Of a stretch of DNA of 64,000 nt, positions 51,618-59,527 are shown in pieces; position 1 is the first letter of the stretch, and every line of letters starts with the position of its first letter. The stretch is from Candidatus Gastranaerophilales bacterium (lineage in GTDB: Bacteria; Cyanobacteriota; Vampirovibrionia; Gastranaerophilales; Gastranaerophilaceae): the NCBI GenBank assembly GCA_944324185.1, contig CALUVI010000002.1, positions 28,413 to 92,412 of the forward strand, given 5' to 3'. A program made the position numbers and the translations under genes. The notes beneath the pieces were generated by a model that ran no database searches, was not told the DNA's origin, and saw nothing but the letters and a program-made list of their open reading frames with translations.

Positions 51618-52711
51618 TGATGAAAGTTGTAAATTTACTTGAATTTATTAATAAAGCAAAAGACTTATACACATTAGATTATGCAAGATGTGATAATAAT
51701 CTTGTAAATTTTCTTGACTTGATGACAGAAGATGAACAATTTACTCAAAAAGTAGATTTAGGTATAATTTTTGTTAATCAGAAGACTTTTGACCAGTATA
51801 CAATAGTAGACGGAGTTAATAGACTCCTGTCATTGTCGTTATTATTACATGCTGTATGCGAATGCTATAAAAAAACAACGGCACAAAACGAGAAAGCCAT
51901 AAAAACTATCCGTTCAAAATATTTGCTTACTAATCATCGTATAAAGCTTCACTTAAATGAAAAAGACAGCATTATATATTCAAAAATTATTAACGGAGAA
52001 CGGCTTTCGGGACATGAAAAACAGTCTGCAATATTTAAACTGCTCCATAATTTCTGGTCTCAAATTAAAGAGGAAAAACTTCAGGCTGCGAATATTTTTA
52101 CAATGTTGAAGAAAGTATTTGTGACGCTTGTAGAAACAGATAACGTATCGAAAAGAAATTTATATTACAAGCTAAACGGAGCCAGAAAGCTTAACCAGAT
52201 TGCTTTAATAGAAGATTACTTAAAGGAAAACGGTATAGAAGATGACTGGAATATAATAAGAAATAAGTATTTCCCTAATGAGAGTGATTTAATACAATTT
52301 CTTAAAGACTTCTTTATAACAAAATTCAATTATAAAGAATTCAATCCGGATAGACTTTACGAGAGTTTTGTTAACTATTTTGAGACAATGATGCAGTATA
52401 TGCCTGAAGATACTGTAATAAAGAAAATGAAGAAGTCTGCGGCTTTATATTGCAACATCATAAATGTTAATTTTAAAAATGACACTGTAAAGCAGGCGTT
52501 CATAAATATAAAAAAGAATTCAGGCGAAGACACTTATGCTTATATTTTAGAAGTTTACGAGGACTATCTTGATAATAATATATCGGAAACAACATTTATA
52601 GAAATTCTTAATACAATTGCAGATTATCTGAAAAATCGTAAAAATACAGATAATAAAGTATCTTTTAATGAATTAATTCAATATTTAAATGCATTTATTA
52701 CCTGCAAATAA
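51617..52711 (+). CDS. DUF262-like (GmrSD/ParB-fold) protein, degenerate
   Basis: A 364-residue protein. TIVDGVNRLLSLSLLLHAVC near residues 57-78 matches the core DUF262 signature (VIDGQQRLTTL...LLL) but with DGVNR instead of DGQQR. DUF262 is the N-terminal, ParB/Srx-like nucleotide-using domain of GmrSD-type modification-dependent restriction enzymes and relatives. The C-terminal half is helical and Lys/Asn-rich, as in DUF262 proteins, but I see no HNH (DUF1524) nuclease motif. So it may be a regulatory or domesticated relative. It is coupled to a winged-helix gene. Confidence 0.65.
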   Translation: MMKVVNLLEFINKAKDLYTLDYARCDNNLVNFLDLMTEDEQFTQKVDLGIIFVNQKTFDQYTIVDGVNRLLSLSLLLHAVCECYKKTTAQNEKAIKTIRSKYLLTNHRIKLHLNEKDSIIYSKIINGERLSGHEKQSAIFKLLHNFWSQIKEEKLQAANIFTMLKKVFVTLVETDNVSKRNLYYKLNGARKLNQIALIEDYLKENGIEDDWNIIRNKYFPNESDLIQFLKDFFITKFNYKEFNPDRLYESFVNYFETMMQYMPEDTVIKKMKKSAALYCNIINVNFKNDTVKQAFINIKKNSGEDTYAYILEVYEDYLDNNISETTFIEILNTIADYLKNRKNTDNKVSFNELIQYLNAFITCK

Positions 52712-52809
52712 GAAATTGGAAAATATATTAACAACATTTGCCATTGACGTTTTATACTATAAATAGGAATTAAGAATATAGTATAGAAAGTTTATTGGAG
52801 GGCTTAATT

Positions 52810-53094
52810 ATGTGCAAAAAACATATAAATAATCTGTTGCATTTTTGCAGGAATCTGTATGAAAATTTAGAAAGAATAAATACTATTATAGTAATTACAC
52901 GTAATTATTATGAAAATAAAGAAATGCACGGTCAGTATTACAACCTGCCGGAGGAGTGTACGATACATATAAGCAGAGAAAGAAGTCATTGCATCAATAT
53001 GCTGTCCCTGCTATTTGATGAAATAATTGTTCTTAAACGCGGATTTGAGACAATAGAGGACGAGTTACATGATAACGCCGACAATCGCAGCTGA
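52810..53094 (+). CDS. Small hypothetical protein, 94 residues
   Basis: From ATG 52810 with GGAGGG 7 nt upstream (an in-frame TTG lies 15 nt earlier). The product starts MCKKHINNLLHFCRNLYENL and is helical with scattered His and Cys (C2, C13, C57). No family recognised. TTTATACTATAAATAGG some 50 nt upstream offers a -10. The 3' end overlaps the convergent nucleoside transporter gene by 30 nt. Confidence 0.6.
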   Translation: MCKKHINNLLHFCRNLYENLERINTIIVITRNYYENKEMHGQYYNLPEECTIHISRERSHCINMLSLLFDEIIVLKRGFETIEDELHDNADNRS

Positions 53095-54333
53095 TAGATA
53101 ACAGCTGAGCGTTCCGCAGATTAAAGCTCTTAAGCCGAGTCTTGCCAGATTTTTTTTCTGATTAGGTGCAAGTTCACCTATACCGCCTATTTGAATTGCA
53201 ATGGAACCGAAGTTACCAAAACTGCATAGGGCAAAGCTTGCAAGCATAAAGCTTTTTGCCTGCAGGGTCGGTGCCAGATGCGAAAGATCGACATAGGCAA
53301 CCATCTCGTTAAGTACGAGTTTTGTACCCATTAAAGCACCTACAATTGAGGCGTCTTTGAGTGGAACGCCAATTATAATCGCGAATATTGCAAATATTTT
53401 ACCTAATATGAATTTAAGCGAAAGGTGGGTAAGGAATGCAAAATGAGAGCAGCCCGGACAGAATTTGTAAAGCAGCAAACCGCTCATTCCTAAAATCCAG
53501 TCAATAAAGGCAACAAGTGCTACAAGAGCCAGAATCATTGCTGTAACATTTATTGCGACTTTCATACCTTCTGAAGCGCCATTGGAAATAGCTTCAAACA
53601 CATTTGCAAAAGTTCTTCTCTTGGAAATTCTGATATTGTCTCGTGTTTCCGGCTCTCCTGTTTCAGGATACATAATTTTGGCTAAGATTAGCGCTCCCGG
53701 GGCTGCCATTACAGACGAAGCCAGTATATAGTGGGCAGGGATTCCCATACCTATATAAATCGGCATAATAGCTCCGGAAATACAAGCCATAGAGCCAGAC
53801 ATTGAAGCCAGAAGTTCAGAGCGGGTAAGCTTTTCCAGATAAGGCTTAATCATGATTTGTGCAAGAATTTGTCCGACAAATGAGCTTGCTACGTTTGAAA
53901 GAGCTTCTGCTCCTGATACGTGCATAATTTTGTTCATAGCTTTGCCGAGTGCCGCAACAACACGCTGCATTATGCCGTAATAATAAAGTATATTAACAAG
54001 CACCATCATGAATATATTTGTACAGATCAGCTGTACGGCGAAAATGCTGCTTCCAGCACCAAATAATTCGCTCAACCTTGTTTTTTGAAGCAGAGGTCCA
54101 AACACAAATAACCCGCCTTCAGTTGCAAAATCAAGGATTTTCTTGATAAATGCGCCTATCATAAGAAAGATTTTTTCACCTAAAGGGACTTTAAATATAA
54201 AGATTGCAAGTAATATCTGTAATATAAAACCTGTAACAATAGTTTTATAATTAATAGCTTTTTTATTATTAGACATTAAAAATACAATTAAAAATATAAC
54301 AATAATGCCTATAATCCCGACAAATCTTTCCAT
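53065..54333 (-). CDS. NupC-type concentrative nucleoside transporter
   Basis: A 422-residue inner-membrane symporter of the CNT family that imports nucleosides with H+ or Na+. It has ~8-10 transmembrane helices, GGLFVFGPLLQ in the N-terminal part, VSGAEALSNVASSFVGQ, MSGSMACISGAIMPIYIGMG, KDASIVGALMGTKLVLNEMV and CSFGNFGSIAIQIGGIGELA. These match the CNT substrate/ion-binding regions. It lies downstream of the gcv operon but is separated by a terminator, so it is probably transcribed on its own. Confidence 0.95.
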   Translation of the reverse strand: MERFVGIIGIIVIFLIVFLMSNNKKAINYKTIVTGFILQILLAIFIFKVPLGEKIFLMIGAFIKKILDFATEGGLFVFGPLLQKTRLSELFGAGSSIFAVQLICTNIFMMVLVNILYYYGIMQRVVAALGKAMNKIMHVSGAEALSNVASSFVGQILAQIMIKPYLEKLTRSELLASMSGSMACISGAIMPIYIGMGIPAHYILASSVMAAPGALILAKIMYPETGEPETRDNIRISKRRTFANVFEAISNGASEGMKVAINVTAMILALVALVAFIDWILGMSGLLLYKFCPGCSHFAFLTHLSLKFILGKIFAIFAIIIGVPLKDASIVGALMGTKLVLNEMVAYVDLSHLAPTLQAKSFMLASFALCSFGNFGSIAIQIGGIGELAPNQKKNLARLGLRALICGTLSCYLSAAIVGVIM

Positions 54334-54370
54334 TCATACTCCTAAGTTTTATGATTAAAATTATTATATC

Positions 54371-54401
54371 AAAAAAGAAGCTGCCCCGGTTAGACAGCTT
54401 C
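54371..54401 (-). terminator. Intrinsic terminator of the gcv operon
   Basis: On the minus strand GAAGCTGTC (last codons of gcvPA) pairs with GGCAGCTTC, one mismatch or wobble allowed, followed by six T. The stop codon lies in the loop, so the terminator overlaps the coding end. Confidence 0.85.
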
Positions 54402-55628
54402 AATATAATTTACAATTTCTTCTTCTGTATTCATCTCTGTTGTACAAACCAGAATGTGACGGCTATCCAGCTTTATTCCGCCAAGAATATTTGCCTCTTT
54501 GAGCTTTGACAGAAATTTATCAGAATCAGGAACTTCAATTACAAATTCATTAAAGAAGTTTTTATTGAGAGTTTTAATTCCTTTACCGTTAAGCATCTTA
54601 GAAAGGGCATGCGCCATATTTGCAGAAATTATACCTGTTTCGCGGAATCCCTCTTCACCCATAAGGCTCAGATAAAGAGTTGCAGAAAGCGCAATTAAAG
54701 ACTGATTAGAGCAGATATTGCTCGTCGCTTTTTCCCTTTTTATATGCTGTTCCCTTGTTTGTATTGTAAGAGTAAACGCCTGATTACCCTCTTTATCAAC
54801 TGTACGACCTACAAGACGCCCCGGCATTTGTCTCATATAAGCTTCTTTACAAGCCATAAAACCTGCATGCGGTCCGCCAAAGTTCATTCCGATACCCAGC
54901 GGCTGAATATCACCGACGACAATATCAGCTTCTACAGGAGGTTTTATTATTGATAATGCAGATAAATTTGCACATACAATAAAAGTCGTATCCGGTTTTG
55001 AAAGCTCCGGAATCTCGCCAAAGTAATCAGGGTATTGTATAAGAACTGCAAAATAATCTGCTGTATTTTGAGGCAGCTCCTCAAACCATTCTATTTCAAT
55101 ATCCTGAGCCCAGCAGTATGTCTTTACAACTTCGCTGTATTCCGGATTAAGCTTATTTGAAACAAGAACTTTGTTCTTTTTCCCGCGTGCAATTCTATGT
55201 GCCATAAGAACAGCTTCCGCGCAGGCAGAACCTCCGTCATACATGGAAGCATTGGCAATATCCATGCCGGTAAGACGTGATATCATTGTCTGATATTCAT
55301 ATATTACCTGCAGCGTTCCCTGTGAAATTTCCGGCTGATAAGGCGTATATGCAGTCAAAAATTCAAATCTCTGTGCTACATAGTTTACGCATGCCGGAAT
55401 GAATTTGTTATAAACGCCGCCGCCTGAAAAACAGGAGTATTCTGTTTTATTTTTTCTTGCAAGCGCTTTTATTTTGCGTTGTGCTTCCAGCTCGCTTAAT
55501 GGATTTCCGACTGAAAAATCCTTGCATTTTACCGGAACCTGATTAAACAAGTCCTCTAATGATGCCTGAGAAATTTCTCTGAGCATTTCTTTTCTAATGT
55601 TATCTGTATGTGCTAAAAATTTATTCAT
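54390..55628 (-). CDS. gcvPA: Glycine dehydrogenase (decarboxylating) subunit 1
   Basis: The N-terminal half of the split P-protein of the glycine cleavage system. The 412 residues contain FSGGGVYNKFIPACVNYVAQ, YTPYQPEISQGTLQVIYEYQ, GMDIANASMYDGGSACAEAV, and GIGMNFGGPHAGFMACKEAY, all typical of GcvPA. Usual size is ~440-450, so it is slightly short, mostly at the N- and C-terminal edges. It overlaps gcvH by one base. The PLP-binding partner gcvPB, normally next to it, is not here. Confidence 0.95.
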   Translation of the reverse strand: MNKFLAHTDNIRKEMLREISQASLEDLFNQVPVKCKDFSVGNPLSELEAQRKIKALARKNKTEYSCFSGGGVYNKFIPACVNYVAQRFEFLTAYTPYQPEISQGTLQVIYEYQTMISRLTGMDIANASMYDGGSACAEAVLMAHRIARGKKNKVLVSNKLNPEYSEVVKTYCWAQDIEIEWFEELPQNTADYFAVLIQYPDYFGEIPELSKPDTTFIVCANLSALSIIKPPVEADIVVGDIQPLGIGMNFGGPHAGFMACKEAYMRQMPGRLVGRTVDKEGNQAFTLTIQTREQHIKREKATSNICSNQSLIALSATLYLSLMGEEGFRETGIISANMAHALSKMLNGKGIKTLNKNFFNEFVIEVPDSDKFLSKLKEANILGGIKLDSRHILVCTTEMNTEEEIVNYIEAV

Positions 55629-56005
55629 TATTCTATTTCTTCTTTATAATCCGAGTAATCCAAAAGGTCTGCAAATTCGACCTGATCTGCTGATGATTCT
55701 ATTTTTACAAACCATTTATCATCAAAATTTTCGTCATTTAATAATTCAGGACTGTTTACTATTTGTTCATTGATTTCAACAACTTTTCCAGATATCGGCA
55801 TATAAATTTCAGAAGCAGCCTTTACTGATTCAATTGTTGCGAAAGCTTCATTTTTGGAAAATTCTGTTCCGACTTCCGGCAATTCAACAAAAACAATGTC
55901 TCCGAGCTGTTCAATTGCATAATCGGTAATTCCTACTTCATATTTGTTTTTGTCCTGTTCAAGAAGATATTCGTGTGTTTTAGTGCATAACATACTTTCG
56001 TTCAT
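55628..56005 (-). CDS. gcvH: Glycine cleavage system H protein
   Basis: The lipoyl carrier of the glycine cleavage system, 125 residues. The lipoylation site is Lys62 in ATIESVKAASEIYMPISGKV. Other conserved parts are GITDYAIEQLGDIVFVELPE and NDENFDDKWFVKI. It lies between gcvT (24-nt gap) and gcvPA (1-nt overlap). Confidence 0.97.
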   Translation of the reverse strand: MNESMLCTKTHEYLLEQDKNKYEVGITDYAIEQLGDIVFVELPEVGTEFSKNEAFATIESVKAASEIYMPISGKVVEINEQIVNSPELLNDENFDDKWFVKIESSADQVEFADLLDYSDYKEEIE

Positions 56006-56029
56006 TAAAATTGTCTCCTTTATAGCTAT

Positions 56030-57127
56030 TTATCCTTTATTATTTTTCTTTACAAAAGGGCGTTTTACTATTTCCGCATTGTGTAATTTTTCTCTTATCA
56101 TAACTTGAATTGTAGAGCCTACAGCTAAATTGTCAAGATTTTTTATGTAAGCAAGTGCAATGTTGTCTCCTCTTACCGGAGAAATTCCGCCGCTTGTAAT
56201 CACCCCGATTTTTTCGCCATTATAGTATACATCATATCCGTGACGCGCAATATTTTTATCAAGCATTTTTAGCCCGATAAGCTTTTTTTCCACTCCGATA
56301 TTAATCTGCTCCATAATCTTTTTTTTGCCGTTATAATCTTCTGTCTTATCTTTCGCTACAGACCAGGCTAAACCGGCTTCAACCGGAGTTGTATTTTCAT
56401 CAAGATCATTTCCGTACAAGTGTAAAGCTGCTTCCAGCCTCAAAGTATCCCTTGCCCCGAGCCCGATAGGCTTTATGCCGAAAGGTTTGCCAGTTTCAAG
56501 AAGCTTGTCCCATAAATACTCGGAAAATTCATTTTTAACAAGAATTTCAACACCGTCTTCACCGGTATATCCCGTTCTTGATACCCAGAGGTTTATATTA
56601 AACAGAGTTGCACGTTTTATTGTAAAAAACGGTGGTAAATCATCAAGCCCTAGACTTTTTATTAAATCGCATGCTTTAGGTCCCTGTACGGCTAAGAGCG
56701 AATAATTGTGAGACTCGTTTACAATTTCCACATTAAATCCGAGCTTATTCCTGACCATCCAGTTTAAGTCCTCATCAATTCTTGAGGCATTTGCTATTAT
56801 TAAATATTTATTATCTTCCAGCTTGTATATAATCAAATCATCAATAATTCCTCCGTTTTTGTTAGTAAGCTGGCAGTAAACAGCCTTTAGATCAACAAGT
56901 TTCTTTAAATCCTGAGGAACCAGCTTGTTAAGGAACGGAAGCGCATCTTCTCCGTATACAATCATTTCTCCCATATGCGAGACGTCAAACAGACCGACAC
57001 TTTCTCTTACTGTTTTATGCTCTTCTATTATTGAAGAATACTGTACAGGCATATCCCATCCGGCAAAGTCAACCATTCTTGCTCCGAGAGCAATGTGCTT
57101 ATCGTGTAAAAAAGTCTGTTTTGTCAT
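56030..57127 (-). CDS. gcvT: Aminomethyltransferase (T protein)
   Basis: Transfers the aminomethyl carbon from the H protein to tetrahydrofolate, releasing ammonia. 365 residues with MVDFAGWDMPVQYSSIIEEH, GLFDVSHMGEM, RTGYTGEDGVEILV, GARDTLRLEAALHLYGNDLD and the C-terminal barrel domain (ARHGYDVYYNGEKIGVITSG). GAGGAG precedes the ATG. It is the first gene of gcvT-gcvH-gcvPA. It generates methylene-THF, the substrate of FolD (46.3 kb). Confidence 0.97.
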   Translation of the reverse strand: MTKQTFLHDKHIALGARMVDFAGWDMPVQYSSIIEEHKTVRESVGLFDVSHMGEMIVYGEDALPFLNKLVPQDLKKLVDLKAVYCQLTNKNGGIIDDLIIYKLEDNKYLIIANASRIDEDLNWMVRNKLGFNVEIVNESHNYSLLAVQGPKACDLIKSLGLDDLPPFFTIKRATLFNINLWVSRTGYTGEDGVEILVKNEFSEYLWDKLLETGKPFGIKPIGLGARDTLRLEAALHLYGNDLDENTTPVEAGLAWSVAKDKTEDYNGKKKIMEQINIGVEKKLIGLKMLDKNIARHGYDVYYNGEKIGVITSGGISPVRGDNIALAYIKNLDNLAVGSTIQVMIREKLHNAEIVKRPFVKKNNKG

Positions 57128-57152
57128 ATATACTCCTCTTGTTTCTTATTTT

Positions 57153-57181
57153 ATTGTCTTTATAAATACCGGTTATGTCAA
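57153..57181 (-). promoter_or_regulatory. Sigma-70-type promoter of the gcv operon
   Basis: Minus strand: TTGACA, 17 nt, GACAAT, giving a leader of only about 20 nt before gcvT. There is thus no room for the glycine riboswitch often seen before gcv operons. Confidence 0.55.
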
Positions 57182-57334
57182 GTTTTGTATGTAATACGGA
57201 AAAAGTTATGTTCAATGTAAAATTTTGTAACAAATATATTAATCATGTATTATAAAATAACGAAAAATAGAATCACAATAATTATATAGTACCTGCTAAT
57301 CCAAATATTTATCCCCGCAATGGTGCTAAACCAG

Positions 57335-57770
57335 ACGTTATCCCACGCTCCCTCTGGGAGAACGGATTTGTAGACGGAGCGGGTGAAACAGCCAATACAG
57401 CTACTCCTCCGGATAGCGAACGGATTGAGCATGCAATAGCTGCGCTCCGCTGGCGAAACTCCGTGAGCGTGGAGCAAATCCAAGACAGTGACCGAAGGTC
57501 GAAGGTGGAACCCAGAATATTATCACCCATCCTAACCTTCCCTCATATAAGGAAGGAACGCGCGCTGTCGCTCTGTTATTGCCGAGACCAAAGAACGCTG
57601 CTGCACACTCTCCCTAAATGAGGGAGGGCAGGGAGGGTGACAGTTTTATTTACAATAAATAAGCGTTAATCATCCCCTCTCCATAACCCTCTCCCCAAAG
57701 GGACGAGGGGATACGCACTGTCGTTCAATTAAAGCATTTCCCTTGCTCCTCGTCTATGAAGAGGATGAGT
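57335..57770. repeat. Interspersed repeat field B (no gene)
   Basis: The 57128-57834 gap holds no credible gene. Module copies: the AACGGATTTG...GAGCGTGGAGCAAA module (57342-57510, matching 8.40 and 8.72 kb), an inverted copy of the GCGCGTTCC-hairpin-AAGGTTAGGATGGG module (57522-57575), and further G/C-rich hairpin-like pieces (CTCCCTAAATGAGGGAG near 57608; CCCCTCTCC...GACGAGGGG near 57675-57709) ending with ACTGTCGTTCAATTAAAGCA. The segment is GC-richer than its flanks. Confidence 0.85.
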
Positions 57771-57802
57771 TATTATATAACCTAAAAATTTACTTTTGTT
57801 TA

Positions 57803-57811
57803 TGCTAAACT
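57803..57811 (+). promoter_or_regulatory. Extended -10 promoter element
   Basis: TGCTAAACT, 24 nt before the ATG of the glycosyltransferase gene; a variant of the TGnTAAAAT element seen before lysS and the tRNA gene. Confidence 0.45.
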
Positions 57812-57834
57812 AAAGCTTAAACGGAGAGGTTTTT

Positions 57835-59487
57835 ATGTTAAAAGTTAGAGAGTTTGTTACAAAACACCCTGAATTATTTACAATTCTCGGGTTATGTATA
57901 TTATTCTATTTTATATTTTTCCACAATATCTGGGCTTATGCGCTTATGGATGTTGATGAAACACGTTATGTTTCAATGGCAGAGGATATGTTCAGGTCTA
58001 AAAATTTCCTTACTTTATACTTGAATCACCAGTATTTCTTTGAAAAACCGCCTCTTTATTTCTGGGGTGAATGCTTATCTTTTGCAATTTTTGGAAAAAT
58101 TAACGAATTTACCGCACGTTTTCCGGTTGCATTATATGGAACATTATCCTGCTTTTTGACTTATTTTATGGGAAGAAAGCTTGTATCAAGAACTTACGGC
58201 GTTGTAGCTGCTCTTATTCAGGCAACTTCTATGGAATTTCTTATCTTAGCAAAATTCGCTATTTTAGATATTGTTGTTTCTACCTGCGTTTGGTTTTCTC
58301 TTTGTTTCGGTATGTATACTAATTTCTGTAAAGAAAAGAACAAAAAATACTTCTGGTGGCTGTTTTATTTCTTCTCCGGACTTGCAGTTATGGCAAAAGG
58401 TATTCCGGGGTTTGTTGTTCCATTCGGGTCAATGTTTTTCATAACAATATTTTCCAAAAAATTTAAGGAAATTTTTAGACCGCAATATTTTATTATCGGG
58501 ATGATTATCTTTTTATTAATAACTCTTCCATGGCATATAACAATGCTGGAGCTGCATGATCCGTTATTTTTTAACGAATATATTATGAAACACCATGTAG
58601 AAAGATTCATAGGCGGAAATGTTCTCGGGCGAGAACAGCCTTTCTACTTCTATATTCTTACGTTACTATGGGGATTTTTCCCGTGGATAATATCAACACT
58701 AGTTGTGTTAATAAGAAAAATACAAAAGAAAGATTTCAAGTTTAAAAACCTTACAATTCCGCAGCAATTTATGGTATACAATGGTATTATTGCATTGTTT
58801 ATACTTTTGTTTTTCTCATCTTCGGATACAAAACTGATTACATATATACTCCCGATTTACGGTTCGCTTGGCTGTCTCGGCGGTTATATATGGACGAATT
58901 ATATAGAAAAGGGCGAATACAGCAGGTTTATAAACAAAACTGTCTATGTAATAGGGGCTATTTTTATAATCGCTTCAATTATTGCAATATTTACACCTTT
59001 GTATTTACCAAAACAGTTGAATAATGACATTTCAACTGCAAAACCTATGTGCATAGTGCTTTTATTTGTAGCCGGTTCATTTTCTATTTACTTTGCAAAA
59101 ATTGAAAAATACGGAAGAGTATTCTTTACTTATGTATTTCTAATGCTTCTTCTGTCAGCTTTTGGAACAGAAATCTTCTTTGAAATCGACTACAAATTCG
59201 GACAGAATGATTTATTGAGGTTCGCAAAATACGCAGACGAGCATAATAAAGCTCTCACAACATATAAATTTTGGAACAAGTATTCTCTTAATTACTATGG
59301 TGATGACGGAAAACCCGTTGTTTACGGGCTTACTTTCGATATAGAAGATCTGAAAAAAGCTTTATTGATAAAGGATAATCTTGTAATAATACCTAAAAAA
59401 CATATTGATGATGAGGTCAGGCTATTGAATTATAAGATTATAGACAGCGGAAGAAAATATATTCTGGTAGATAAAACAGATAAATAA
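57835..59487 (+). CDS. ArnT/PMT-family membrane glycosyltransferase
   Basis: A 550-residue integral membrane protein (about 11-13 helices) of the GT-C superfamily related to ArnT and dolichyl-phosphate mannosyltransferases. The catalytic loop has the acidic motif AYALMDVDETRYVSMAEDMF near residues 37-57, followed by KPPLYFWGECL and EFTARFPVALYGTLSCFLTY. It probably transfers a sugar from a polyprenyl-phosphate donor to lipid A, another lipid or protein on the periplasmic side. C-terminal ~100 residues are soluble. GGAGAGG precedes the ATG. The operon partner is unclear; dnaE follows after 40 nt. Confidence 0.88.
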   Translation: MLKVREFVTKHPELFTILGLCILFYFIFFHNIWAYALMDVDETRYVSMAEDMFRSKNFLTLYLNHQYFFEKPPLYFWGECLSFAIFGKINEFTARFPVALYGTLSCFLTYFMGRKLVSRTYGVVAALIQATSMEFLILAKFAILDIVVSTCVWFSLCFGMYTNFCKEKNKKYFWWLFYFFSGLAVMAKGIPGFVVPFGSMFFITIFSKKFKEIFRPQYFIIGMIIFLLITLPWHITMLELHDPLFFNEYIMKHHVERFIGGNVLGREQPFYFYILTLLWGFFPWIISTLVVLIRKIQKKDFKFKNLTIPQQFMVYNGIIALFILLFFSSSDTKLITYILPIYGSLGCLGGYIWTNYIEKGEYSRFINKTVYVIGAIFIIASIIAIFTPLYLPKQLNNDISTAKPMCIVLLFVAGSFSIYFAKIEKYGRVFFTYVFLMLLLSAFGTEIFFEIDYKFGQNDLLRFAKYADEHNKALTTYKFWNKYSLNYYGDDGKPVVYGLTFDIEDLKKALLIKDNLVIIPKKHIDDEVRLLNYKIIDSGRKYILVDKTDK

Positions 59488-59527
59488 TTTTACAATCCTT
59501 AATACGTTTATGTGGTAATTTTAAGTT

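Noticed and set aside
57128..57300. Glycine riboswitch before gcvT
   Set aside because: The likely promoter leaves a leader of about 20 nt, and no glycine aptamer-like sequence is seen.
57250..57530. Short minus-strand frames in repeat field B with GVSPAERS-like phrases also seen in field A
   Set aside because: The shared peptide phrases come from the shared DNA repeats, not from a conserved protein.
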